Assembly: GCF_036884655.1 (NCBI RefSeq)
Contig: NC_088355.1
Coordinates: 38,569,001 to 38,633,000 of the forward strand
Origin: Musa acuminata AAA Group
Taxonomy: Eukaryota > Streptophyta > Magnoliopsida > Zingiberales > Musaceae
Direction of reading: 5' to 3'
DNA length: 64,000 bases
Position 1 is the stretch's first letter; each line of letters begins with the position of its first letter. A program made the position numbers and the translations under genes. Of the stretch, positions 49,696 through 61,100 are shown one piece after another. Below the pieces are notes generated by a model. The model saw only the letters and a list, made by a program, of their open reading frames with translations. It searched no databases and had not been told where the DNA came from.

Positions 49696-49992
49696 CTAAT
49701 TTTGGGCACCAGAGAACTGATCCACGAGCTTCTTGTCCCTCCTCTCCATCGCCACATCCCAAACGTCGTTCCCAATATGCTTCGGCTGCAGCCCATTCCA
49801 AAAAGAACAAGATTTTTTTAACACAACGGCACACATGATCATCGAATTCAAGATCAAATCCAAGAATCAGAAAGATCTCACCCTCCCATGAGCAGCTCTA
49901 TGGATGTAGTATTGCGCGTTGCCCATCACACAGAGCATCCCGGCGATGATCCCCAGCGGAAGAACAGCCTCCAACCAAAACAATTTCGCCAT
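49696..49992 (-). CDS. NDUFA1: NADH dehydrogenase (complex I) alpha subcomplex subunit 1, MWFE
   Basis: Small membrane subunit of mitochondrial complex I, needed for assembly of its membrane arm. On the minus strand the exons are 49992..49882 and 49785..49696 with a 96-bp phase-0 intron, giving 66 residues, the plant family length. The N-terminal helix reads LFWLEAVLPLGIIAGMLCVM, followed by GNAQYYIHRAAHGR, then after the intron PKHIGNDVWDVAMERRDKK and a short polar tail. The match to the Arabidopsis MWFE protein, which I recall as having GNSQYYIH and HGRPKHIGHD.WDVAMERRD, is close throughout. Upstream lie a telo-box and a site II element, typical of plant respiratory-chain genes. It diverges from the KH gene downstream. 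Confidence 0.95.
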
Positions 49993-50042
49993 CTGCAGGA
50001 TTTCCGCGCAAGATTTCAGCGAAGAAGAAGCCAACTTTAGCC

Positions 50043-50142
50043 AAACCCTAACCGAAGAAGAGGGCTTACTTTCCGTCCCGATGCGCTCTTCCTGCGATAA
50101 TCCCGTGAGGGGCTTCTTTCAAATAGACAACTTTAATGGGCT
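50043..50142 (-). promoter_or_regulatory. Telo-box and site II element upstream of NDUFA1
   Basis: AAACCCTAA (telo-box) lies at 50043-50051, 51 bases from the NDUFA1 ATG. TGGGCT (site II core TGGGCY) is at 50137-50142, next to a TATA-like TTATATT. This pair is known to coordinate plant ribosomal and mitochondrial respiratory genes. Confidence 0.6.
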
Positions 50143-51920
50143 TATATTGGGTTCTCTGTTCATTAAATTTAGATCTTCTCAGGGGCTTATGTGTAAAATA
50201 CACAACCATTGTTCCTCTTCGTGAGGGGCGTGGATGAAATTAATCTACCATGAAGGGGGATTTAGTTAATCATACCATGATGAATTTAATGTACGAAATA
50301 ATACTTATATTGTCTGATTCAGCTTGGAAATTGATATATTGGCTTGATGGATTTTAGATCCAAGTCAGCCCGACTTGCTCGCATGCTTCCAGGCGAGCCC
50401 CCCACGTGCGCCATCTCGTGCTCTGTACCCACCGAGGAGCTCAAAGCCCCCTCATCAATGTCCTCAAGGTCTGAACCCTCGACATGTCTCTTGGCACAGG
50501 GCATTGTCCTCTTCCGCTTCCCTCACCAACTGCTCTGACCTCACTAAATTTGAAACACCACAGGGAGTGCTCGAGGTAATCGGTGGTTTGGGGTCAGTAA
50601 CAGCGTGAGGAGAGGGGAGAAGATGATGATGGCACGTGTGGGCGGGAGGGTTTACAGAGGGAGAGAAGCTTTGTGGGCAAACCCCTACACATCTGTCCCT
50701 GACCCATCTCAACGTGCCATGCCGTATGCTTTTTTCTATTGGACCTCCAGGGAATCCTATGCTCTTGTTCTTCCTCTGTTTACTGTGCCATTGTCCTTGC
50801 ATTTAAGGACTGCATTTGTGCTCGCATGTTGACCGACAATGGTTGTAGTTCATGTTGTTCTCGCTGTATATTTGGTAGAGTATCGTAGACTCTGTGTTTC
50901 AATTGTTGCCTTGGCTCTGAAATGTTTTGGGAACATACTTCCCAACTACTGGATTGATGTGCCATCCACTCTGCTGATGGTAATTCTCCACCTTTTGGAT
51001 CCGATAATTGACAACAGCCCTCTCTCCATCTTAGATGGACATTGTAATGTCAGTGGTGGTTTCTTGGATTGACATGTGGTGGAAGAAGATGCATGACCGA
51101 GGAAGGAATGAAACAGTAGACTGATGTGATTTACTTCTTCCCCCTCCAGACTCAAATGCTTTAGAGAACAATTAAATTGACCTAGGTCATGTCGATGATT
51201 CCTGGTTGAGCGTCGCATCTCATGGTTGTTGTAGCTGAGTGGGTTCATTTATCACCTACATGGTGACTTTGTCCCCCATACATTTGAAGGTTAGCATCTG
51301 AGCCAGGGATCATCTCCTATGGCTGAACAATAGGGTCTTTGATCCTATTGTAGTAACCTTACTTCCTTGATAAGAGAAGGCAAGCATGGAAGACATGATT
51401 TTATTGCTTCATAGACCATCTCATGTTGCTGGTACTTTATAAAACCTTTGTTAGATCAACCATTTACTGGCCTATAAGTAGTCATCCCTCAATCATTTTA
51501 GAGATGTCTCCTTGAAGGGTACATGTAGTAGACCAGATTTTATGTTTTGACTCTTCAACATTTAATGTTTGGGAACCATAGTGATCATTTGTATTTCTTT
51601 TCAACTAAATCTTTCTTCTCACTAGACACAAGAAAAGGCTCCTGTTAAGAGCCTTTGTTATTTTTATTGCTTGAAAATGGCTGACAAGCTCATCTTGCTT
51701 GCAGGATATCAAATGACATAGTGGAAGAACAAACTTATATGATCTTTTCATGTACAAGAATCACACTTTCATCAAGATTCTAATTTGCAACCCCCCATGC
51801 ACACCTTTCTCTCTCTCTCATACTGTAAAAGTGGATATGCCTTAAAACCCATGCACCTATTTAAACCTTCTTAGAAGGATCCATAGAGTCACTCATTAAA
51901 CTTTTACACAACCCTTTTTC
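50143..51920. other. Intergenic region between NDUFA1 and KH gene
   Basis: The block at 50340-50830 is GC-rich and holds open frames on both strands, e.g. minus 50319-50504 with EGSDLEDIDEGALSSSVGTE. It matches no family I know and may be a transposon or gene fragment. The remainder is AT-rich without features. KH promoter elements should lie near the end (TATTTATA at about 51928). Confidence 0.5.
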
Positions 51921-52103
51921 TCCTTTGTATTTATATTTCCTGTGAGCTTCAGGGTTGCCTGCATTGAGAAAGGGGCAGAAGGCTTCCTCTAGCACCCAAA
52001 ACTGCACCTTTGCTCCATCTCAGCTCCTGCCCATCCTTTTCCATCATTGTTTCTCTGATTCCTTTCATTCTTTCTCTGCAACACCTTTATCCTTTCCACC
52101 AGC

Positions 52104-55100
52104 ATGTCTGGCTTATATACTCATAGCTTCTCCCCTGCTAGAGCCGTCTCCTCAGATATAAATAGCACAGCAGATATAGACAGGTATAGAAAGAGATGCA
52201 GAGAGTTCTCTTATCTCTTGTCTATAATTCCCAGCTTTGTCATGCCAATTGATGTTTGTAAATCTTGGGTTTCTGTTCTTGTTACTCTTACAGCCGGTAC
52301 TTGGCGGAGCTGTTGGCAGAACATCAAAAGCTTGGGCCTTTCATGCAGGTTCTTCCTATTTGTAACCATTTGCTGAATCAAGGTCAGTGCTTACCAAGGA
52401 TTGTTTGTGGTTTTCATTGAGATTCTTGCTTATTAGGTGTTCGGTCCTTGTTTCCTCATCTTTGGTGTTGTGGATGTCAAAGAATTTGACGAGACGAACT
52501 TTCACCATTCCCAACTTATCAAGATCGGTCTTGAAATGTATATTTCTTGTATTCCTTTTCACAACTATCCATAGAAGTGGGAAGAGATGCTTCTTTAGGC
52601 TTAGTTTTTCTTAACTAATGACTTTGGCATCTTGTTTTAAAAGCTGTGTTTGAAAAGCATGCTGCAAAATTGATTCAAGTAGTTTCTGCTTCTTTCTTTA
52701 TCCATATCAATATCTGTCAAATTTATCTTGTTCTGGTGTGATGCTGCCTTTATGCTTTTCTTGCATTCAAGTTTTGTGGGGATGTTTTTGAAGTTGGGAA
52801 GCAGTGAATGCCAAAATTAGTTAAGAGTTAAAATCAAAAGTGAAAATGAAAAAGCTGGAGGGTTATCATCTGAGTATTTCTTATTGCAGATAGCATGCAG
52901 GTTTCTAGTGTTCGAAAAATTGTTTCTGAGATGGGGCTTTAGACTGTTAATTGGGACAGATGACTTCCTTCTAAAATGAGAGGCTATTTGATAGGTGTTT
53001 TTTATCTGGCTGTTTATTTTATGGCTTCTGAGGAGGTTCTCAAGTGAAAGTTCTTATTCTGAGGATTGTAGCTCCACTACTTTTAGAGTTATTGCAAATA
53101 TGTATTGTGCAGATCTGTGTGTGTGTCTTATCAGCAAACCTTTGTTTTCCCAATCATTACGCTGGCCATCTATTGTGATTTGTGCTTCTTTATGTAGCCC
53201 CTCCGTTGTTGGTTAACCAGAAAGGAAATAGTTGTTGAGATTATTAATTCACTGGTGAAATAATTATGCTACTAGGATCAAAGAATTCATGGCTGGTGAA
53301 CGGTAACAAGGTAGGTGTGCCTATAGTGTTATCATAAAGCAAATTTTGATTGTAAACAAAGGCACATATTCCATTTCTGATTACTTACTGGAAGGAAAAA
53401 AGAAAAAAGAAAAGGAATAGAATGTCTAGCAAGATATAATCTTTAAGTTAGTAAATGATGTCCTGAGTATTTTCTGCTTGTGCCTTTTCTCACCGTTAGG
53501 CTCTGAGGGCATTGTTTCCAAACTAACATCTTAATCCATAAAACATAGTTGAATTTACACTTGTCCTATGGAATTTTACTTTTGATCTAAATGACACATG
53601 ATGATCACACAACAATTTTGATGCCCCTTTCCATCTTAACTATAATCTTTGGGAATTTCTTGTCCATCAATTATAACTATACCCTCAATATTTTCATCCT
53701 CTCAGTTGTTGTTTGTAAATTCATCATATAGGGGATTTTCTTTCTTAGGGTTTCAATTCAGAAATGTTAAGTCCAGGATCTAATATTGAGATATAGCAAT
53801 CGAGATGCCTCGATTCTTTTTTCTTCTTTGTCTAAAACTCATAGTTTTTTGGTTTTAATGTTTTCTATTGGTTAGCTATTTCTAATGGTTAGCTATAAAA
53901 TATGAGATAATTGTCTTGCAGCTTCTTTGAGATTTTGTGGCAATTGGTAAATAACCAAACCACATGATATTTGTGGGAGCATTGTCGTAAATCATGTTCA
54001 TGCAATCTTTCAATGAGTTCTGCATGAATGGTCAAGCATTTCTTTTCTTTTTAGGATATCTTTTTCAAAAAAAGAACATTTTGAGATAATATTCTTCCTT
54101 ATAGATTATTTGTTATTGATTTTTTGATGAAAGGCATATTATCTATTATTCATATTGATTATTGATATTAGTTACAAATGGGAGGGGTCGTAGTTATTAT
54201 AATAGTTCAACTTTCATGAATGTTATTGATCTGCTCTAGAGTTTGATAAGCTACTTGTTACAGAGATTATACGAGTCTCAGGAATTGTTCCCAACCAATG
54301 GTTCGGTGACTGTAACCGACTGCAGCACAGAAGTCCCAGTCCCATGGCTACTCCATTCCTTAATTCCGATGCTGGGGGGACTGATTTTGGTGTTTGGAGT
54401 GGATACCCACAGGAGGTAGATACATAAGTCTAGTTGTATGAACCATCATATTTGTATGCATCTTATATATTTATACACTTGAGCTAGGTAATCTGTATCT
54501 TGTTTATCTGGTTTTTCAACTAGAGATAATGTAATGTTCTTTTTTTCCTGGTTTTCTATAATTGTCTTTTTGACAATGTTCCTTGGTTATAGTGTTTGTT
54601 TCCATCAAAGCCTGACTGGTTCCCAGGAAGGTTTGGAGAAGTTGATAACAACTAAAAATCTGCTAGCACTTATGATCTTGTTTTACATATTGAGTAGAAA
54701 TTTCTGTGCCATTTCATGACATTTTGAATTTGTATTTTTCATGATGAATTAGGAAAATCCAATGTGATGCTCTTAATAACAAAAAAGAATGGATCCACTA
54801 AGGTGACCAACAGTTGGTTGAGTTACTGGCCTGTTTCTTAAGTGCAAATGTAAATTGTTTGGGACTAATTTCCTTTTTTATTCCTTTGGGTGGATACAAT
54901 AACAATAACAAAGCATAAAGTCCCAACCCTTTGGTGGATTCATAACTTATTTATGCTTTTCAATAGATATCTGGTTAGCTATACATTTGTCAGAGGCATA
55001 GCTCATTTAGCTTCTTGCAGAAGCATTTCATAGCAAAAATTTAGCCAAAAATATTAATTACTAATGGTACTCTATCCCACTGCAAGGACTGTTCTCTTTT

Positions 55101-58100
55101 TGCTGTATGAGTAGGTTCATTCACATATGTTGGGGTGGTTTTATAAAACACTTGTGTTCTATTTTGGCCACACTTTGAAAGGTATGGTCGTGCCAAAAGC
55201 TTCTACAAGATTTTTTTTTTTCATGTTGAATGTATTTTGATATAGGCACTTATGAGCACCTTAGGACAATTATTAAAATTAGAAAAGATCTTAACGAAAG
55301 CTTGTTGCTTTGCAGCTCAGTTAATTGTTATTTTAGCTGATACTTCTTTTTTGTGTATATAATATCATAATGAATGACAATGGGGTTCATGAGCATGAGG
55401 TGATTGTAAAAGAGTTGTATTAATAAAATGATTGTCAAAATTCTGTAGGCATTAAGTTATGTTATAAGAAGACTGCAAAAGTTGAATATCGGGTTCTATA
55501 TTTCTTATTTCGTTAGTGTATTTTTTTTACTTTTAAGATTACATCGAGCTACAAAGTTAATTAATATTTTGACTTAGCGGAGCCTCTATTTCTAGTCAGA
55601 TCACTTGGAAAACTGCTGTATATTATCAAAGAGAATGGTGCCACCTTCAGCATTTTCTACTCTGTGCTTTATTTAGTCTGATTAAATTCATAATTATGAG
55701 AAGGTCAGATACCTGGTTGTTAAAGACAGTGAACAGATCTAATTACTGGTTTCTCTCATATTTACTCAAATATGTAGCTGATACCATTATAAGAAAACCA
55801 TATATGAGCTGCTGCTTAGTATTGCAAAATTCCTGTTATGTAGTTTTCCATTTTTTTCAATACCCATGGTTGTTTGGCCAAGTGACTGTAGTAAATTATG
55901 CATCTTCTCAAGTTGATCTTCTATCTTAGCTGATAAATCTAATTTATCCTTAAGAAGGGATTAGGTTTTCCACAAAGATTTACAATGGATCAGCGAGGAG
56001 CAACAGGTCCAAGCTCATGCATTATAAAGAAGATATTACGCTTAGAAGTCCCAGTGAATGCCTATCCTAATGTATGTCTTTCATTTCCACGCCTTTTACA
56101 TGCTGTTCTTTGGTCTGTCATTCACTTTTTTATGTGTCATTTAGTTCAATTTTGTTGGGCGCCTTCTCGGACCCAGGGGTAATTCACTGAAAAGAGTTGA
56201 AGCATCAACTGGATGTCGTGTTTACATTAGAGGAAAGGGTTCAATAAAAGATCCTGTCCAGGTAATGAGAATTAGGCAATATTTTGCTCCTTACTAAATT
56301 TGTTTTGCTACCTGCTCCCTTTTCTTACTGGTATTCCTACAGAACTAGGAATATAGTATACACTATAAGTATATTCATAGTTTTCTTTTATTGTGTCTAT
56401 GTTTTGGTTTTTAAATAATCTTGGTCTGCTTCCATGCCTTCAACATTGCAATTTTAAATTACCATGTCAAAGGCCTGTTCCTTTTGTTTATCTCTAACTA
56501 ATTTTTGAACTATTTAAGTAATACGGCAGCATTCCTCTTTCTGGACAATTTTTTTTTGTTTGTCCTTCTAGTTAGAAGGATAAATTGATACCTATGGCAC
56601 ATAGCACATAGTTTTTCCTCCTGTATTTGTGCCTATATTTATCTCGATTACTTTTCTTGCTATAAAGGAGGAAAAACTGAGGGGAAGACCAGGTTACGAA
56701 CACTTAAATGGTCCATTGCATATATTGATTGAGGCCGAATTACCAGCAAATGTCATTGAGACTAGACTGAGACATGCACAGGAAGTTATAGAAGAGCTGC
56801 TGAAACCAGTGGTGAGTAGTTCACAGAAAATACCATTCATTCACATGTATACTAAAGCTTTATTAGACATTGATCAGACTATCTCTATACTCATTGCTAT
56901 TTGAAGTAATTACCATCAGCTTTTGTTGTTGGTTCATGGTTTCATATATGATAACCATCCATCAGCACTTAAAACTTCAACTGTAATCTAGATATATACA
57001 AAGGTTAGCTTATCTTTTATGCTTCATTATTAGAAAATCATACAGACCAAGATTATTGAGAGCTTTTTGGAAGGCAAAGGGAACTATCATGATACCCTGA
57101 AAGTTCTGACCTGGAATTAAAATGAGAATGACAAATTCATTGTACTTACGTTGATAAATTTACTTTAAGATCACACAAATTTTCTTCATTATTTTGCCTT
57201 CTAGGAGTGATTAACTGACTATCATTTGACTTCCAGGAAAAGGAAAAATCTTCCATTACTGAAACATTCTTAGTGTAGAATGAAAATTTTAGCATATAAA
57301 GCAGATGCTACAATATGTGAATTTTAGATCATATGAACTGTTTGAGCTTAGTTCACACTATCATGGATTTGATGATTGCCCCACAATTGCAACACGGAGT
57401 TCATCAGTTGATGATACTGTTTTAGGGACAAAGCACAAAACCTGCAACAGATGTCGTGTATAGCAAAACTACATGTAGAAATTTATTGAAGTTACAACCC
57501 GTATTATACCTTTTGAATATTCATTTATTAATTAACTTGAAATATAAACAAAAGATGGTACAGGGCTTATACACTAATATCAGTGATCATTTTGCCTCAG
57601 TGATGTAGTGAAGCCAAAAGATTGATATATTTCAACCATGAATTGGAAGTTCAACCATCTAATGCACTAAAGTGTCATACGATTGAGTCCCTTTTCCCCA
57701 CGATGTCATGATTCTGAGTTCCTAATATTTGTCAGTTGACAGTTGCAACTGATAACATGCATCAGAAGCAAGAGGACTACCATTTTACTGAACTGTATCT
57801 TCACAGATAAATGCACAACAATAGTTCTTATAGTTTCTTAGCAGTGTGTGCACAACACTTACAAGGGATGTGTTCATCACTGCATGTTCCAATTTTTAGC
57901 TTTGCTGATCAAACATCCGTCAAGAGCTAATGCCAATACCCTTTTTTTTGTTTTATGACCAATAACAATCAATCACTTAAGACTGTTTGTATCTGAATGT
58001 GCACCTTGTGCACAAAAGATATAAGTGAATGTCATATTTGAATAGAAGATCAGGTTTTCTCTCAAGGAGGATAGTATCATCGCAATCATTCGACTTTTAC

Positions 58101-61100
58101 TGGCACAAATATAGTAAGTCAAGTTATTGTTTACTAAACACATGCTAGTTGCATGCTAGCATGACAGGTATCATGTTATGCCGACACGATGCAGGCATGT
58201 TCAAGATCGCATGCCGAGGACTGCATAGGGCAGAATTTGATGTGTGCCGGTCTGACACGGACTTAGCTGGATTTGCCTAAGTCGTGCGGCACCCTCGCGC
58301 GTCCGTCCGCAAAGGTCAGCCTCCCCGAAGCCTCCCATTGTCCCTTAGGACCACCAAAAGAGAGAACGGGTTAGAGAGAACGCCTCCAACGGGATCCACA
58401 AGCAAACATCTCCGAAAAACACTTCATAGACAATGCAAATTACAAACAGACTTTACAAGCTCTGAACAGTGGCACAATAAAGGGTAAAATGGTCCATTAC
58501 AGACCGAAAAGCTCTCGCACGTGTCTACATGACACAACCTTTATTTACAAGCCTAAAGAGGCCACCAACCCAACTAAAATGGGACTATTAAGCCTTCGGC
58601 CGCCCCTTTACATTCTGTACAAGGCATGAACATGCCAAACGACACGGACATACAAAAGCATTACATCAAACACCTTGTTTAGAAGTTTGTCCGTGACATT
58701 CTCCCCCACTTATCCCTTCGACGTCCTCGTCGAAGCCTTTGTGAACACTGCAACTCTTCGCCTTTGCTGAGTCTTCAATCTTCTGCTCCAGCTGCAATGC
58801 GCCTCCTGGCTCCCAACTGCTCTCCGCTGCTGTTTTTTGAGTAGTCGAACCTTTGATCCGCCATGCTGCTTCAACTCGCCAATGACTCTGACTCTGGTGT
58901 GGGGTTGGCTGAGTTGTGTTGATCCTCGTTGATTCCTGCGGATCCACCAAATGAAGGAAAAGACCATTCTTACTGCGCCAGTTTCTCAAAATTTCCACAT
59001 GCTGCTTGAACTGGGTGGATGCTTGTTGGAGCTTTAACGAGCATCGCCTCGCAAACTTCTGAAGTTTTGGGTCCTTCCTCTACAAAATCTGCTTATTGAC
59101 TCTTCTTTCAGTTAGTTGTCACATCCAAGTAGGTTTGCATCACTTCCGCTTTCGATTGGCATTTCGTTGGGAAATGAAGCGGACAATCTACTCTCAGTAG
59201 CACTGATCACCGTTGGTGAGGATTTGACAACTATTGTCTTCCATTATCTTCGAAGGGTCTTTGAACTTGTGCAGAGCTCCTCTGCTGGATAGATAAGAGA
59301 ACTGGGGTACTCGGTTTCGCCCATTATCTTAAGAGTTGAGAAGGCAAAGGTTACTTGACTTCGCCCGCCTCCTCGAGGTTGTACTTCATGCATCGAGCTG
59401 GTTACTGGCCTTCGCCTGCTCTTTGCTCACACTTCTGAAGCACTTGAAGTGTTTGCACTCCTTGCGTTGAGTTAGCTACTGTGATTCACCTTCTCAATGC
59501 CATTGAACTTCTGGAATGCAGGAAGTTTTCACCCCAACTTGGAGTAATTCTCTGATAGATGAGGTCGCCTCTGGGATTGTACCATCTTCTCCATCAACCC
59601 TGCCGCCTACTCCACTGAGTAGCAAAGGTACAGCACCACGTACTGCCTACTTCGTTCCTTGGTCGTGCACTCTTGCATGACCCGAAGTCCTTCACTTACG
59701 GCTATCTTGATGAGAAACTTGTTGACACCGGTCTTACGAAGTTTCTTGGCCTCTGCCCTTCAGCCTTTGTCTCGGTACTTGGAGATTGCCTCTGTATGCT
59801 CCACCTCCTCGGCCCCTTTCACGACCAAGCGCTCTCCCTCCGTGAGAGCAAGGGATCAATGACTTTCACGGAAGTCCCGCCTCTGCGGTACCATGGCGCT
59901 GCCATGCCCATGGCCCTACTATCCGTCGCCTCGCATCTACATCCCTTTTCTTCACAATCAGTAGATATGCCTTCGTGACACTCCTCTGAGTCCACCTCCA
60001 TTCTCACTGATTGCTTGATTTTGGGTAGCTAAGTCCCTCTGGACTTGTCGTCGCTTCCTCGCCCCTTTCGACCTCCTGCTTCAACACCTCTGTGTTCTCC
60101 AAGCAGTCTGTTTGGTCGATGGAAAGACATACTGCAACTCCCATGCATGGCCTCTGCCATCACATTGTAGGGTTTGCACCGATTCTGTTCTCCTTAGCTT
60201 CCTTGGTAGCAACGTTCGCTTACTCGACCTTGTCCTCTGACTTGTCGGGCTCCCTTAAGCGAATATGAGCTCTGGAGCAGTCCAACTCTCCAGCTGCTTC
60301 GATCATACCTCTGCATGATCAAGTCCCTCTCATGGGACTCACTGGTACTTGCATTCGAACTTTTCCCTTGGTGGAACCCAGCCCCCATATGCTGATGACC
60401 AAGGTTTTCATCCGATGCAAAATTCGGTGCACGCCCGGAAGACCCGCCTCTGCGGTACCATGGCCTTCACTCCTTGAATCCATAGCCCTTCTTGCCGTCG
60501 TGTTGTTCACTAAAGCGGAGCTCCCAGTAGCTCCCGATCATACCTCCATATGATCTAGTCCCTCCCGGGACTGTGTCGTGTGTGTCGCATTGCCACGAAC
60601 TGTTCCACCACGATCCGCTGCACCATGTCGCCTCCTGGTGACATCTCCATTGCATTCTGATCCTTGTGGAATAAACTCGAATTGTGAACCCTCCATGTGT
60701 GGCCTCTGCCAATACATCGCAGGGTCTCCTCCACCTTCGATTTTGTTCGCTCCTTTGGCAATCGACCTTCATCCACCCACTCTTGGGTCACACCTAGATG
60801 AAGCACCACTCTAGGACAGTCCGTCGCCTAGTAGCTCCCGAAGTCCACCGACTTCACTATAGTTTGTGCACCATTGTCTGGATCCTGGGCCTCTGCCCCT
60901 ACCAGCACAATCTTCGCTACGCACTGCTTCCTTCATGGCAACTTGAATGGCAACACTGTGGCATATTCTTCAAGAGTACCCGCCTCTGCGTCCTCTTGCC
61001 CCGTGCTAAGGCCTTTTGAACTCAACTTCGCCTCCGCAAATTGAGTCGCCTTAGTTCCTCCATCAAATGCTCCTCCGAGATAAGGTGCATGTGCCCCGAA

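Noticed and set aside
58666..58998. 110-codon minus-strand frame at the end of the LARD interior considered as a pol C-terminus.
   Set aside because: It runs into the purine tract and LTR, has no integrase or chromodomain motif I can recognise, and upstream sequence is broken by stops.
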